Assembly: GCF_009905615.1 (NCBI RefSeq)
Contig: NZ_JAAAKW010000016.1
Coordinates: 1 to 64,000, forward strand
Direction of reading: 5' to 3'
DNA: 64,000 bases
DNA from: Pseudomonas sp. SLFW
GTDB lineage: Bacteria > Pseudomonadota > Gammaproteobacteria > Pseudomonadales > Pseudomonadaceae
This document shows, piece by piece, positions 1 to 7,716 of the stretch. Made by a program: the position numbers and the translations under genes. Numbering within the stretch: position 1 is the first letter of the stretch; each line of letters begins with the position of its first letter. The notes beneath the pieces were generated by a model. That model saw only the letters and a program-made list of their open reading frames with translations. It did not search any database and was not told the origin of the DNA.

Positions 1-975
1 CACTTTGTCGGCAGGCACCCAAGGCAGCGCGTACTCGATGTTGTGGACTTTCATCTCACGCTTGCCTTGCAGCTGCTCCATCATCAGCTTGAACGCGAGA
101 CCGGCTGCCGCCGGTGGCGAACCGGACGACACGCCGCGCAGCCCTTTGGCCTGATAGTCGGGATTGGCCAGGCCCAGGCGGAAGCCGTTGGAGTTTTCAC
201 CGGTCATCGGCACCAGCTTGTGGTTGGCCGCGAGCAGCGCTTTGAGCGCGCCGTTCTCGCCCGCCTGCGCCCAGATGCCTTCGACGTCCGGGTGCGCGGC
301 GAGGGCCTTGGCGGTTTCCTGTTGAGTGGTGCGGTCGTCCCAATAGCCGTAATACTCGGCGACGATCTGAATGCCGGGGTATTTCTTGAACACGCTCATC
401 GCGCCGTCGTAGTGACGCTTGTCCACCGAGTTGCCGGGCACGCCACGGCTCAGGAAAATCTTGCCTTTGCCATGCAGTTCGTTGACCAGTGCCTGAGCGG
501 TGTTTTCGCCGAAACCGGCGGTGATGTAGCTGACGTTGTACGCGCACGGCTCGGTGACCGTGGCGTCATACATGTAGAAGAGGGTGCCTTTTTCACAGCC
601 GCGTTTGACCGTTCGGTTCAACGCGGTGGGGGAGACCGGAAAGCTCACCACGCCATCGGCGCCCGCCGCGATCATGCTCTCGTAGGCCGAGATTTGCGCC
701 TGCACGTCGGTGCCCGAAATCACCTCGCGCAGTTCGACCATTTTGTCGTACGGCGGGGTCTTGGCCAGCGCCTTCACCAGATTCGCCGCTTCGGATTGCC
801 AGGCGTTGCCGCTGTAGCTGAGGCTCAGGTAAATAATGTAATGATCCTTCACCGCCGCGTTCGCCGTCAGCGGCATCGCCCCGAGCATCAACGGAGCGAT
901 CACCCCGGCTAGCAGCGCCGTCATTTTGCCGCGCAGCCGGGACACCTTGAATTCACGTGCTCTCTTCATTTTCAT
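1..975 (-). CDS. sugar ABC transporter substrate-binding protein (C-terminus outside window)
   Basis: Periplasmic binding protein of a ribose/galactose-type (CUT2) ABC importer. The frame read back from the ATG at 975 stays open to the window edge (325 codons, no stop), so the last residues are missing. An ATG at 969 is an in-frame alternative; AAGG just upstream fits either. A basic start followed by a hydrophobic stretch ending in TANA (about residue 40) is a signal peptide. The mature part has periplasmic-binding-protein features: early YSGNAWQ, an AGADGVVSFP helix-strand unit and a later QAGENGALKA segment. It is the last visible gene of a minus-strand operon whose ATPase and two permeases lie just upstream, and it starts 48 bp after the second permease stops. 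The substrate cannot be told from sequence; a pentose or hexose is likely. Confidence 0.85.
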   Translation of the reverse strand, partial: MKMKRAREFKVSRLRGKMTALLAGVIAPLMLGAMPLTANAAVKDHYIIYLSLSYSGNAWQSEAANLVKALAKTPPYDKMVELREVISGTDVQAQISAYESMIAAGADGVVSFPVSPTALNRTVKRGCEKGTLFYMYDATVTEPCAYNVSYITAGFGENTAQALVNELHGKGKIFLSRGVPGNSVDKRHYDGAMSVFKKYPGIQIVAEYYGYWDDRTTQQETAKALAAHPDVEGIWAQAGENGALKALLAANHKLVPMTGENSNGFRLGLANPDYQAKGLRGVSSGSPPAAAGLAFKLMMEQLQGKREMKVHNIEYALPWVPADKV

Positions 976-1022
976 CCGCCTTTTGGTTGTTGTTAGCCGT
1001 TATGAAATTCGGTGAAGGTCGT

Positions 1023-2069
1023 TCAGGTCTTGCGTTTGGAGTGCCTCAGCGAGCGCAGCCAGTCCATTGCACCTTCGTGCTGGAGCAGAATGGCCAAGAG
1101 GATGATTGCCCCGGAAATGACCGTCCTCCAGCCTTGGGAAAAGCCGAGGCTGGAGATGATCATGTCCAGGATGGTGAGCAGCAGGGCACCGGCCAGGGTA
1201 CCGATGAAACTGCCGCGACCGCCGCTGATGGACGATCCGCCGATCACCACGGCCGCCACGGAGGGCAATAGATACGGGTCACCCATGCGCAACGTCGCGC
1301 CGTTGGAGTACCCCACCAGCAGCATGCCGGTGATGCCTGCGAGCACGGCGCACAACGCGTACGTCATGACCGTGAGGCGCAAGGTGTGCAGCCCGGCGAA
1401 ACGTGCGGCGGTCGGGTTGGAGCCAAGCGCGTAAAGCCGGGTGCCAAAGCGGGTGCGCGATTGCACGATGAAAGCGATCACGGCGCCGACGACCGTGAAC
1501 AGTACGATCACCGGAATCCCCGCCACACGACCGCTCATGAGCCAGATGAACGCCTTGGGCGATACACCGTTGGGCGAGCCGCCCGTGGCGCCGAGGCAGA
1601 GGCTGTAAACGATGATGCCCATCGCCAGGGTCATGATGAACGCCGGGACCTTGAACACGCCGATGCCCAGCCCGTTGACGACCCCGACCACCGCACAGAC
1701 GCCCAGCACCGCGCAGGTTTTGAGTACACCGCCGTCAGCACCGACCCACACCGCCGTTAGAATGCCGCCCAAGGTGATGACCGAAGGAATGGACAAATCG
1801 AGCCCGCCAATCAGCACCACCAGGCCTTGTCCAAAGGCAACCACCACCAGAAACGAGCACAGGATCAGGATCGTCTCCAGTTGCTGATAACCCCCTGCGT
1901 TGGGGTTGATCCATTTCGCCGCCAGCAGTGCCAGCACGCACAGCATGAAAACGCCGACGATGTTCAGGGTTTCACGGGAGACCCGCGAGGACTTGCGATG
2001 GTCGGTGGCGACGTCGTTCACGGGGGCTGCCTGTCGGGTATCAGTCGATTCGATTCGTGCGCTCGTCAT
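1023..2069 (-). CDS. sugar ABC transporter permease (RbsC-like), second of two
   Basis: Inner-membrane permease of the CUT2 sugar importer (348 aa, BPD_transp_2 family). The protein is hydrophobic with about eight to ten membrane helices and carries the family signatures GLDLSIPS near residue 90 and a GGRGSF loop near residue 285 (compare GGxGS before the last helices of RbsC). A polar N-terminal tail of about 30 residues precedes the first helix. The ATG follows a good GGAGGG site that sits in the end of the upstream permease gene, leaving a 1-bp gap, so the two permeases are probably translationally coupled. Two different permeases with one double ATPase resemble the YtfT/YjfF arrangement of the E. 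coli galactofuranose importer, but this does not fix the substrate. Confidence 0.9.
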   Translation of the reverse strand: MTSARIESTDTRQAAPVNDVATDHRKSSRVSRETLNIVGVFMLCVLALLAAKWINPNAGGYQQLETILILCSFLVVVAFGQGLVVLIGGLDLSIPSVITLGGILTAVWVGADGGVLKTCAVLGVCAVVGVVNGLGIGVFKVPAFIMTLAMGIIVYSLCLGATGGSPNGVSPKAFIWLMSGRVAGIPVIVLFTVVGAVIAFIVQSRTRFGTRLYALGSNPTAARFAGLHTLRLTVMTYALCAVLAGITGMLLVGYSNGATLRMGDPYLLPSVAAVVIGGSSISGGRGSFIGTLAGALLLTILDMIISSLGFSQGWRTVISGAIILLAILLQHEGAMDWLRSLRHSKRKT

Positions 2070-2070
2070 G

Positions 2071-3033
2071 TCAGGCCCTCCGTTGGTTGAACCATTCGCC
2101 GGCGTTCATCAGGCTGACCGCGACGATCATGACGATGCCCTGCAGCAGGCCGATGTAGAACGATTGCACACCGATGGAGAACAGCAGTTTCTGCAACAAC
2201 ATCAAGCTCGCTGCGCCGATGATGCTGCCGGTGAGCCCGCCCATGCCGCCGCGAAACGACGTGCCGCCCAACGCGATGGCGGCGAAGGTCAGGAGCAACA
2301 GCGTGTTGCCTGCATTCGGGTTGCCGGTGGCGGTTTGTGCAGACAGCATGTAGCCGCTCAGGCCGTAGAGGGCACCTGCAATCACGAAGGCCAGACAGCG
2401 CGTACGTTGCACCTGAATGCCGGACAACGCGGCGGCGTGTTCATCCTGGCCGACCGCGTACAGTGCGACGCCGAAATTGGTCTTGCGTAACAGGGCCCAC
2501 AGTGCGACGACGGCCAGCAGCACCAGCCCGGACACCGGAATGCCGCCCACGGTGTCGGTCAGCGTTTCGCTCAGCCATTCCGCGACCGAGCCGCCCGGCG
2601 CATCCAGAATCACCAGCGCCAGACCGCCGGTCATGATCATCGTCGCCAACGTCACGGCGATGGACTGAAAGCGGCCGTAGGCGACCAGCACACCGTTCAC
2701 TAAACCGACCAGCGCACCGATGCCAAGGGCGATTCCGAGGCTGACCAACGCGCCCGTCGCGTCTTCCAGCGGGTAGCTCGCCAGAATCACATTGACCAGC
2801 GAGATCACCCCCGCGACCGACAGATCGAACCCCTTCAGCAGCACGATCAGCGTGCCCCCCGCGGCGGCAATCGCAAGCGGCGAGGCGTTGTTCACCAGAT
2901 CGCTGAACGCGGACACACTCAATGCGCTGCGCTCCACGCTGGCGTAGGCCACGAACAGCACGACATACAGCAGCGCCGCCGTGCCAGCGCCGCTTTTGGA
3001 AAAACGTTTGAGGCGGGAAGACAGTGTGCTCAT
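2071..3033 (-). CDS. sugar ABC transporter permease (RbsC-like), first of two
   Basis: Membrane permease (320 aa) of the same importer, expected to form a heterodimer with the neighbouring permease. It shows the same family landmarks, KGFDLSVAGV near residue 68 and GGTSFRGG near residue 258, spread over about nine hydrophobic segments. Its ATG overlaps the TGA of the ATPase gene in an ATGA junction (3030-3033), a sign of translational coupling, and GGAGAAG lies just upstream. The two permeases are clearly diverged from each other, so this is not a recent duplication. Confidence 0.9.
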   Translation of the reverse strand: MSTLSSRLKRFSKSGAGTAALLYVVLFVAYASVERSALSVSAFSDLVNNASPLAIAAAGGTLIVLLKGFDLSVAGVISLVNVILASYPLEDATGALVSLGIALGIGALVGLVNGVLVAYGRFQSIAVTLATMIMTGGLALVILDAPGGSVAEWLSETLTDTVGGIPVSGLVLLAVVALWALLRKTNFGVALYAVGQDEHAAALSGIQVQRTRCLAFVIAGALYGLSGYMLSAQTATGNPNAGNTLLLLTFAAIALGGTSFRGGMGGLTGSIIGAASLMLLQKLLFSIGVQSFYIGLLQGIVMIVAVSLMNAGEWFNQRRA

Positions 3034-4577
3034 GCCGCTTCTCCTTCGCCGTGTCGGCGGTGCCCTGTCGCGGCGGCGACCAGACGGGTCTCCTCAATGG
3101 CCTCGCCTTCGAGTTCGGCCGCGATCCGGCCCTCGTAGATCACCAGACAGCGATCACTCAAGCGCACCAGCTCGGCCAGTTCGGAAGAGTAAAGAAGCAC
3201 CGCGCCGCCTTTGCGCGCGAAATCTTCGATGGCCAGATAAAGGGCCTGTTTGGTGCCGACATCGACGCCCCTTGTCGGGTCGAACAGCAGCAGCGTGTTG
3301 GCCCCGGTCAGCAGCACCCGTCCCAGCAGGGCTTTCTGCTGATTGCCACCGGACAGCTCGTTGATGCGGAAATCCAGATAGCGCTCTTGAAGATCGACCT
3401 GACTGGCCACGCGAGTCGCCAGTTGACGTTCGCTTTTGCGCGACACCAGCCCCATCCAACCGATGCGATCCAGCGCCGACACCGCCATGTTGGAGCGCAC
3501 GGCCAAGTCGGCAAAGATGCCTTGGGTCTTGCGCTCTTCGGGCAACAGCGCGACCTGGATGCCCGCCGCGAGGGCGGCGGATGGGGAATTAATCGACGCG
3601 GGCTTGCCGTCGACCTTGATCTCTCCTGCGCGCTTGGGAATCAACCCGTACAGGGCGTGAAACAGATCGCATTGGCCTTGGCCGTCGAGACCGGCCACGC
3701 CGACGATTTGACCGGGGTAAAGCTTGAGATTGAGGTGCTTGACCATCCCGGCATCCAGCCCGGCGACCTCAAGCCTCGGCCTCTGCCGTGAAGCTTCTGA
3801 CGCGCTCAGGCTGGCGTTCCTGGCCGTGGCGGCCATGCGCTGGCCAACCATCATTTCGAATATCTTCGCGTCGTCGGTGTGTTGAAGGTCGGTGGTGCCA
3901 ATGCTGCACCCGCTGCGCAACACCGTGGCCCGGCTGCACAACTGGCGAATTTCGTTGAGGCGGTGCGAGATATACAAGACGGCGGTGCCCTTGGCGGTTT
4001 CCTTGCGGATCAGGTCGAACAGCCAGTCGGTGGAGGGCAGCACCGCGGTCGGTTCGTCGAGGATCAGCAGGGAAGGGCGGTGACTCAGGGCTCTGACGAT
4101 CTCCAGCCGCTGTCGATCGGCCAGGGACAATTCGCTGACCAGCAGGGTCGGGTCCAGCTCGCCAAGCCCGAACGCGGTCAATGTGTCGAGGGCCGCCTGG
4201 GTGTTTCGTGACCTGGAGTTCAAACCCGCCCAACCTTTGCTCTGCTTGGGCAAGGCGAGGTTTTCTGCGACGGTCAGGTTGGAGAGCAGGCTGAGTTCCT
4301 GAAAGGCCGTGGTCACGCCGTTGGCGCGGGCCTGCAGAATGGAGCGGGGCGCGTAGGGGCGGGCGTCGAACTGCATCGTCCCCTGGTTCGGCGTCACGAC
4401 GCCGGTGAGTATCTTCACCAGCGTGGACTTGCCCGCGCCGTTTTCGCCGAGCAGCGCGTGCACCTCGCCCGGATAGATCTGAAAACTGACGCCGCCAAGG
4501 GCGTGGGTCGGTCCGTAAGACTTGCACAGGCCTTCGACCTGCAATATCGGATTCTGAGGGTGTTCGGACGCCTGCAT
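3030..4577 (-). CDS. sugar ABC transporter ATP-binding protein (RbsA-like, two ATPase domains)
   Basis: Double-domain ATPase (515 aa from the ATG at 4577) energising the sugar importer at the inner face of the membrane. The first domain has an intact Walker A (GENGAGKST), a Q-loop region, signature LSLADRQ and Walker B LLILDEPTA. The second domain has the degenerate Walker A GLDGQGQCD that is usual in CUT2 ATPases, signature LSGGNQQ and Walker B LLFDPTRG. Starts at 4586 (GTG) and 4583 (ATG) are also in frame; 4577 is chosen because AGG lies eight bases ahead of it. First gene of the operon ATPase-permease-permease-binding protein. No regulator gene is adjacent; three palindromes lie 80-270 bp upstream. 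Confidence 0.92.
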   Translation of the reverse strand: MQASEHPQNPILQVEGLCKSYGPTHALGGVSFQIYPGEVHALLGENGAGKSTLVKILTGVVTPNQGTMQFDARPYAPRSILQARANGVTTAFQELSLLSNLTVAENLALPKQSKGWAGLNSRSRNTQAALDTLTAFGLGELDPTLLVSELSLADRQRLEIVRALSHRPSLLILDEPTAVLPSTDWLFDLIRKETAKGTAVLYISHRLNEIRQLCSRATVLRSGCSIGTTDLQHTDDAKIFEMMVGQRMAATARNASLSASEASRQRPRLEVAGLDAGMVKHLNLKLYPGQIVGVAGLDGQGQCDLFHALYGLIPKRAGEIKVDGKPASINSPSAALAAGIQVALLPEERKTQGIFADLAVRSNMAVSALDRIGWMGLVSRKSERQLATRVASQVDLQERYLDFRINELSGGNQQKALLGRVLLTGANTLLLFDPTRGVDVGTKQALYLAIEDFARKGGAVLLYSSELAELVRLSDRCLVIYEGRIAAELEGEAIEETRLVAAATGHRRHGEGEAA

Positions 4578-4665
4578 CGCCATCACCTGCTGTTTTTTTT
4601 ATTGTTCTATCCGGACAGCGCCCGACCGCTGAAGTCAGCGGGTTTGCGCTGTGGTGGTCTGCGTC

Positions 4666-4679
4666 GCAATCCGGATTGC
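4666..4679. promoter_or_regulatory. perfect 14-bp palindrome, candidate LacI-type operator
   Basis: GCAATCCGGATTGC is a perfect palindrome centred on CG, the form of many LacI-family operators, located 80-90 bp upstream of the sugar transporter. Sugar importers of this class are often controlled by LacI-family repressors, but no such gene is in the window, so the assignment is inference from shape and place. Confidence 0.4.
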
Positions 4680-4838
4680 AAGGGGTTTGCATACGCATGC
4701 ATCGGAGTCTAGGAGCAACCTCTCGAAGTGGTCAAGAATATTCGGACGCATTGGCGGTCGATCAGCGTTCAGGGTTCCTGACAAGGGTTTCACTGGGCAA
4801 CTGCCATCGTGCTGCGCCATCATTTGGTCATCGTTCAA

Positions 4839-4853
4839 GCGACAAAATGTCGC
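4839..4853. promoter_or_regulatory. inverted repeat upstream of malic enzyme, candidate operator
   Basis: GCGACA and TGTCGC are perfect 6-bp arms around AAA, about 155 bp before the malic enzyme ATG. The geometry fits a dimeric regulator site; the regulator is unknown. Confidence 0.35.
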
Positions 4854-5006
4854 AATTGCGTCGAGACGAGTAAGATAGGCACCCTGATTTTTCATCTCCC
4901 CCCATTTTTTCGGACGGAACCTGCGTCGAGCGTCGTGAAAAACCGACCTCCGGGGTTTCCTTTCGAGCCCGTATTGACAGAGCAAATAGAGAAAAGGCGA
5001 TTACTG

Positions 5007-6695
5007 ATGACCAAGACCTCGCGACCTTTGTATATCTCCTACGCTGGCCCGTCGTTGCTGGAGATGCCACTCCTCAACAAGGGCAGCGCGTTCACGCCGC
5101 AAGAACGTGTGGATTTCAACCTCATCGGCCTGCTGCCGCAAAACGTTGAAACCATCGAAGAACAGTCGACCCGCGCCTACAGCCAATACCAGCAGTGCGC
5201 GAGCGATCTCGACAAGCACATCTACCTGCGGTCGATCCAGGACAACAACGAAACCCTGTTCTTCCGGCTGCTGGACTCGCATCTGGAAGAGATGCTGCCA
5301 ATCATCTACACCCCGACCGTGGGTCAGGCGTGTCAGGAATTCTCCAAGATTTACCGCACTCACCGCGGTCTGTTCATTTCCTACCCGGATCGCGACCGCA
5401 TCGACGACATCCTGCGCAGCGCGACGAAAGACCGCATCAAGATCATCGTGGTCACCGACAGCGAGCGCATTCTCGGCCTGGGCGACCAGGGCATCGGCGG
5501 CATGGGCATCCCGATTGGCAAGCTTTCGCTTTACACCGCGTGTGGCGGCGTCAGCCCGGCGTACACCCTGCCGATCGTGCTGGACGTGGGCACCAACAAT
5601 CAGGAACTGCTGGACGACCCGATGTACATGGGCTGGCGCAACAAGCGCGTGACCGGCAAAGAATACGAAGACTTCATCGCGCTGTTCATCGAAGCCGTCC
5701 AGCGTCGCTGGCCTGACGTGCTGTTGCAGTTCGAAGACTTCGCCCAGACCAACGCCATGCCGTTGCTGGAGAAATACCGCGACGAGCTGTGCTGCTTCAA
5801 CGACGACATTCAGGGCACCGCCTCCGTCGCCGTGGGTACGCTGCTCGCGGCGTGCAAGGCCAAGAGCGAAACCCTGGGCCAACAGCGCGTGGTGTTCCTG
5901 GGCGCTGGTTCCGCGGGTTGCGGCATCGCCGAGCACATCATCGCGGCCATGGTCATCGAAGGCCTGAGCGAAGCCGAAGCGCGCAAGCGCGTGATGATGG
6001 TTGACCGTTTCGGCTTGCTGACTGACAGCATGGACAACCTGCTGGACTTCCAGAAAAACCTCGCGCAAAAAGCAGGTGATGTGACGGGCTGGTCGAGTGG
6101 TTCGGGCTACCCAGAGCTGCTGGACGTGGTCACCAACGGCAAGCCGACCGTGCTGATCGGCGTGTCGGGCCAGCGCGGCCTGTTCACCGAGCAGATCATC
6201 CGCGAAATGCACAAACACTGCGCCAAGCCGCTGGTGATGCCGCTGTCGAACCCGACCTCGAAAGTGGAAGTCACACCGCAGGAAGTCCTGACCTGGACCA
6301 ACGGCGACGCGCTGGTCGCAACCGGCAGTCCGTTTGCGCCTGTGACTGTAGGCGATCGCACGTTCCACATCGCGCAGTGCAACAACTCCTACATCTTCCC
6401 GGGCATCGGCCTGGGCGTCATCGCGGCCAAAGCCACGCGCATCACCGACAAAATGCTCATGGCCGCGTCGAATGCACTGGCTGAATGCTCGCCGATAGTC
6501 ACCGGCAAAGGCGACGCGGTCCTGCCGCCGTTGAAGGAAATCCAGTCCGTCAGCAAGAAAATCGCCCTGGCCGTGGCCAAACAGGCACAAGCCGAAAACG
6601 TCGCGCTGGAAACCACCGAAGAGATGCTGGTGGACGCCATCGAACGTAACTTCTGGATGCCGAACTACCGTAGCTATCGTCGTAGCGCGGTGTAA
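5007..6695 (+). CDS. maeA: NAD-dependent malic enzyme
   Basis: Cytoplasmic enzyme that oxidatively decarboxylates L-malate to pyruvate with NAD(P). Length from the ATG at 5007 is 562 aa, close to the 565 aa of E. coli MaeA (SfcA). Landmarks are the N-terminal FRLLDSHLEEMLPIIYTPTVG block, the metal/substrate segment CCFNDDIQGTASV, the dinucleotide-binding GAGSAGCGIAEH and the C-terminal PLSNPTSKVE loop. The reading frame is open further upstream to 4809, but that extension is unlike the family, and AAAGGCG sits eight bases before the ATG at 5007. The gene is alone: the divergent sugar transporter lies upstream and a strong terminator follows. It links the TCA cycle to pyruvate during growth on dicarboxylates. 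Confidence 0.95.
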   Translation: MTKTSRPLYISYAGPSLLEMPLLNKGSAFTPQERVDFNLIGLLPQNVETIEEQSTRAYSQYQQCASDLDKHIYLRSIQDNNETLFFRLLDSHLEEMLPIIYTPTVGQACQEFSKIYRTHRGLFISYPDRDRIDDILRSATKDRIKIIVVTDSERILGLGDQGIGGMGIPIGKLSLYTACGGVSPAYTLPIVLDVGTNNQELLDDPMYMGWRNKRVTGKEYEDFIALFIEAVQRRWPDVLLQFEDFAQTNAMPLLEKYRDELCCFNDDIQGTASVAVGTLLAACKAKSETLGQQRVVFLGAGSAGCGIAEHIIAAMVIEGLSEAEARKRVMMVDRFGLLTDSMDNLLDFQKNLAQKAGDVTGWSSGSGYPELLDVVTNGKPTVLIGVSGQRGLFTEQIIREMHKHCAKPLVMPLSNPTSKVEVTPQEVLTWTNGDALVATGSPFAPVTVGDRTFHIAQCNNSYIFPGIGLGVIAAKATRITDKMLMAASNALAECSPIVTGKGDAVLPPLKEIQSVSKKIALAVAKQAQAENVALETTEEMLVDAIERNFWMPNYRSYRRSAV

Positions 6696-6772
6696 GCGAG
6701 GCATGCCTCGCTGGAGAACGTGACTGTCGACGCCGCCTTGGCGGCTTCTGCACGTGATTAGCGGTGGACCTG

Positions 6773-6806
6773 AAACCGCCCCACGGCAACGTAGGGCGGT
6801 TTTTTT
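6773..6806 (+). terminator. intrinsic terminator after maeA
   Basis: AAACCGCCC and GGGCGGTTT pair around a 12-base loop and are followed by a run of T. The antitoxin gene on the opposite strand ends at 6809, and the A-rich left side means the hairpin could also serve that strand. Confidence 0.85.
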
Positions 6807-6808
6807 GT

Positions 6809-7126
6809 TCACACCGCGTTGAGGCGATCAACCATGTCCGGGAATTTATCGACCAGCCTGATCAGCAGCGCCGCCTGGGCGTTAGGCCTGGACTTCTCTT
6901 GCTCCCAGTTACGCAGTGTGCTGGCGCTGGTGCGAATGCGTCTGGCGAATACGTTCTGCGACATATGCAAACGCTCCCGCAGAGCGATGATTTCCTGAGC
7001 CGAAACGTCTGGCGCTGGTTTTTCCAGGAACGTATCGCTACGCAGGGTAATTTTTCCTTGTCGATGCGCGGCCATTTCCTCGACACCTTGCATCATCTCT
7101 GCGAATAGATCGCGTTTTTTGCTCAT
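6809..7126 (-). CDS. HigA/NadS-like XRE-family antitoxin
   Basis: Small DNA-binding antitoxin (105 aa). A helix-turn-helix of the XRE/Cro type occupies about residues 42-95, with the recognisable core LRERLHMSQNVFAR followed by STLRNWEQEKSRP, which is typical of HigA and NadS antitoxins encoded after their toxin. Its start overlaps the end of the toxin gene by 4 bp (ATGA, 7123-7126). The family neutralises its toxin by direct binding and represses the shared promoter through the HTH domain. The protein name is by family; the HigA versus NadS choice is not settled. Confidence 0.85.
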   Translation of the reverse strand: MSKKRDLFAEMMQGVEEMAAHRQGKITLRSDTFLEKPAPDVSAQEIIALRERLHMSQNVFARRIRTSASTLRNWEQEKSRPNAQAALLIRLVDKFPDMVDRLNAV

Positions 7127-7467
7127 TGCGTGCCTCGTTTCTTCAGTTCCGAGAGGATGACTTCCTTCAATTGGCGTTCTTGATCGGAAGACAGTTTCTC
7201 AAGCTCGTCCTTGTCGTAGATGGAGAACATCCAGAATTGCCCGTCACTGAGCAACCAGTAATAGATCATTCTCAGCCCACCCCGTTTGCCTTTTCCTCTT
7301 CGCGAGTCCGGCCAGCGCAGCTTCCGGAATCCTCCGGTTCTCGGCATCAGATCCCCCATGGTAGGGTTTGCCATTAACGCTAGCGGAAGTGTGCGATAAG
7401 CCTCTTCGTCCAGATAGTCGGGACGGAGGCAGCTGAAAGCCGACGTTTCAAAAAATACAGCATCCAT
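7123..7467 (-). CDS. RelE/HigB-type toxin
   Basis: Predicted mRNA interferase (114 aa). The start is set at ATG 7467 because homologues begin just before the ETSAF segment; the frame is open further upstream to 7539 but that extension is not family-like. The RelE-fold core is visible: GGFRKLRWPDSRRGKGKRGG followed by the strands LRMIYYWLL and FWMFSIYDKDE. The toxin-first order with a 4-bp overlap to an XRE antitoxin is the HigBA/NadS arrangement. There is no clear Shine-Dalgarno site (TATATTTCT precedes the ATG), so translation may be weak or start on a very short leader. A second, distinct pair lies near 42 kb. Confidence 0.85.
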   Translation of the reverse strand: MDAVFFETSAFSCLRPDYLDEEAYRTLPLALMANPTMGDLMPRTGGFRKLRWPDSRRGKGKRGGLRMIYYWLLSDGQFWMFSIYDKDELEKLSSDQERQLKEVILSELKKRGTQ

Positions 7468-7716
7468 AGAAATATACGCAAATCGATTATGGTTGTGAGT
7501 GAGTGCCGCTACCTTACCCCCAAGCCAACGCTCTCTCATTCAGATTTTTGCCACGATCTGTTGCGCAGATTCTTGCTGCAAAAAAGCCGTCAAACCCCAC
7601 CTTTTGTTCTCATCCTTTTCACAAAAAATTGATGGCCCTCTGCCTAAAGTTTGCGATGTCGAAGAAGCGTTTTCGTTTTTGATCGGCATTCTCTTTTCAG
7701 GCACGCAGATCCCTCC

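Larger units (their letters stand above)
4587..5006. other. divergent intergenic region between sugar importer and malic enzyme
   Basis: This 420-bp stretch holds the promoters of two divergent units and no convincing gene. Three palindromes stand out: GCAATCCGGATTGC at 4666-4679, TGCAT-ACGC-ATGCA at 4688-4701, and GCGACA-AAA-TGTCGC at 4839-4853. The first two are 80-115 bp before the transporter; the third is about 155 bp before the malic enzyme start. I could not assign -35/-10 boxes with confidence. Confidence 0.6.

Noticed and set aside
43..912. Long open frame on the plus strand opposite the substrate-binding protein gene
   Set aside because: It is the antisense image of a well-supported periplasmic binding protein; its predicted sequence is low in hydrophobic order and has no family resemblance.
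4809..5006. N-terminal extension of malic enzyme by 66 codons
   Set aside because: The ATG at 5007 has the ribosome site and gives the family length; the extension contains a candidate operator and no conserved residues.
5001..6812. 603-codon open frame on the minus strand opposite maeA
   Set aside because: GC-rich genes often leave the complementary frame free of stops; the product is His/Arg/Asp-rich and unlike any protein, while the plus strand encodes intact malic enzyme.
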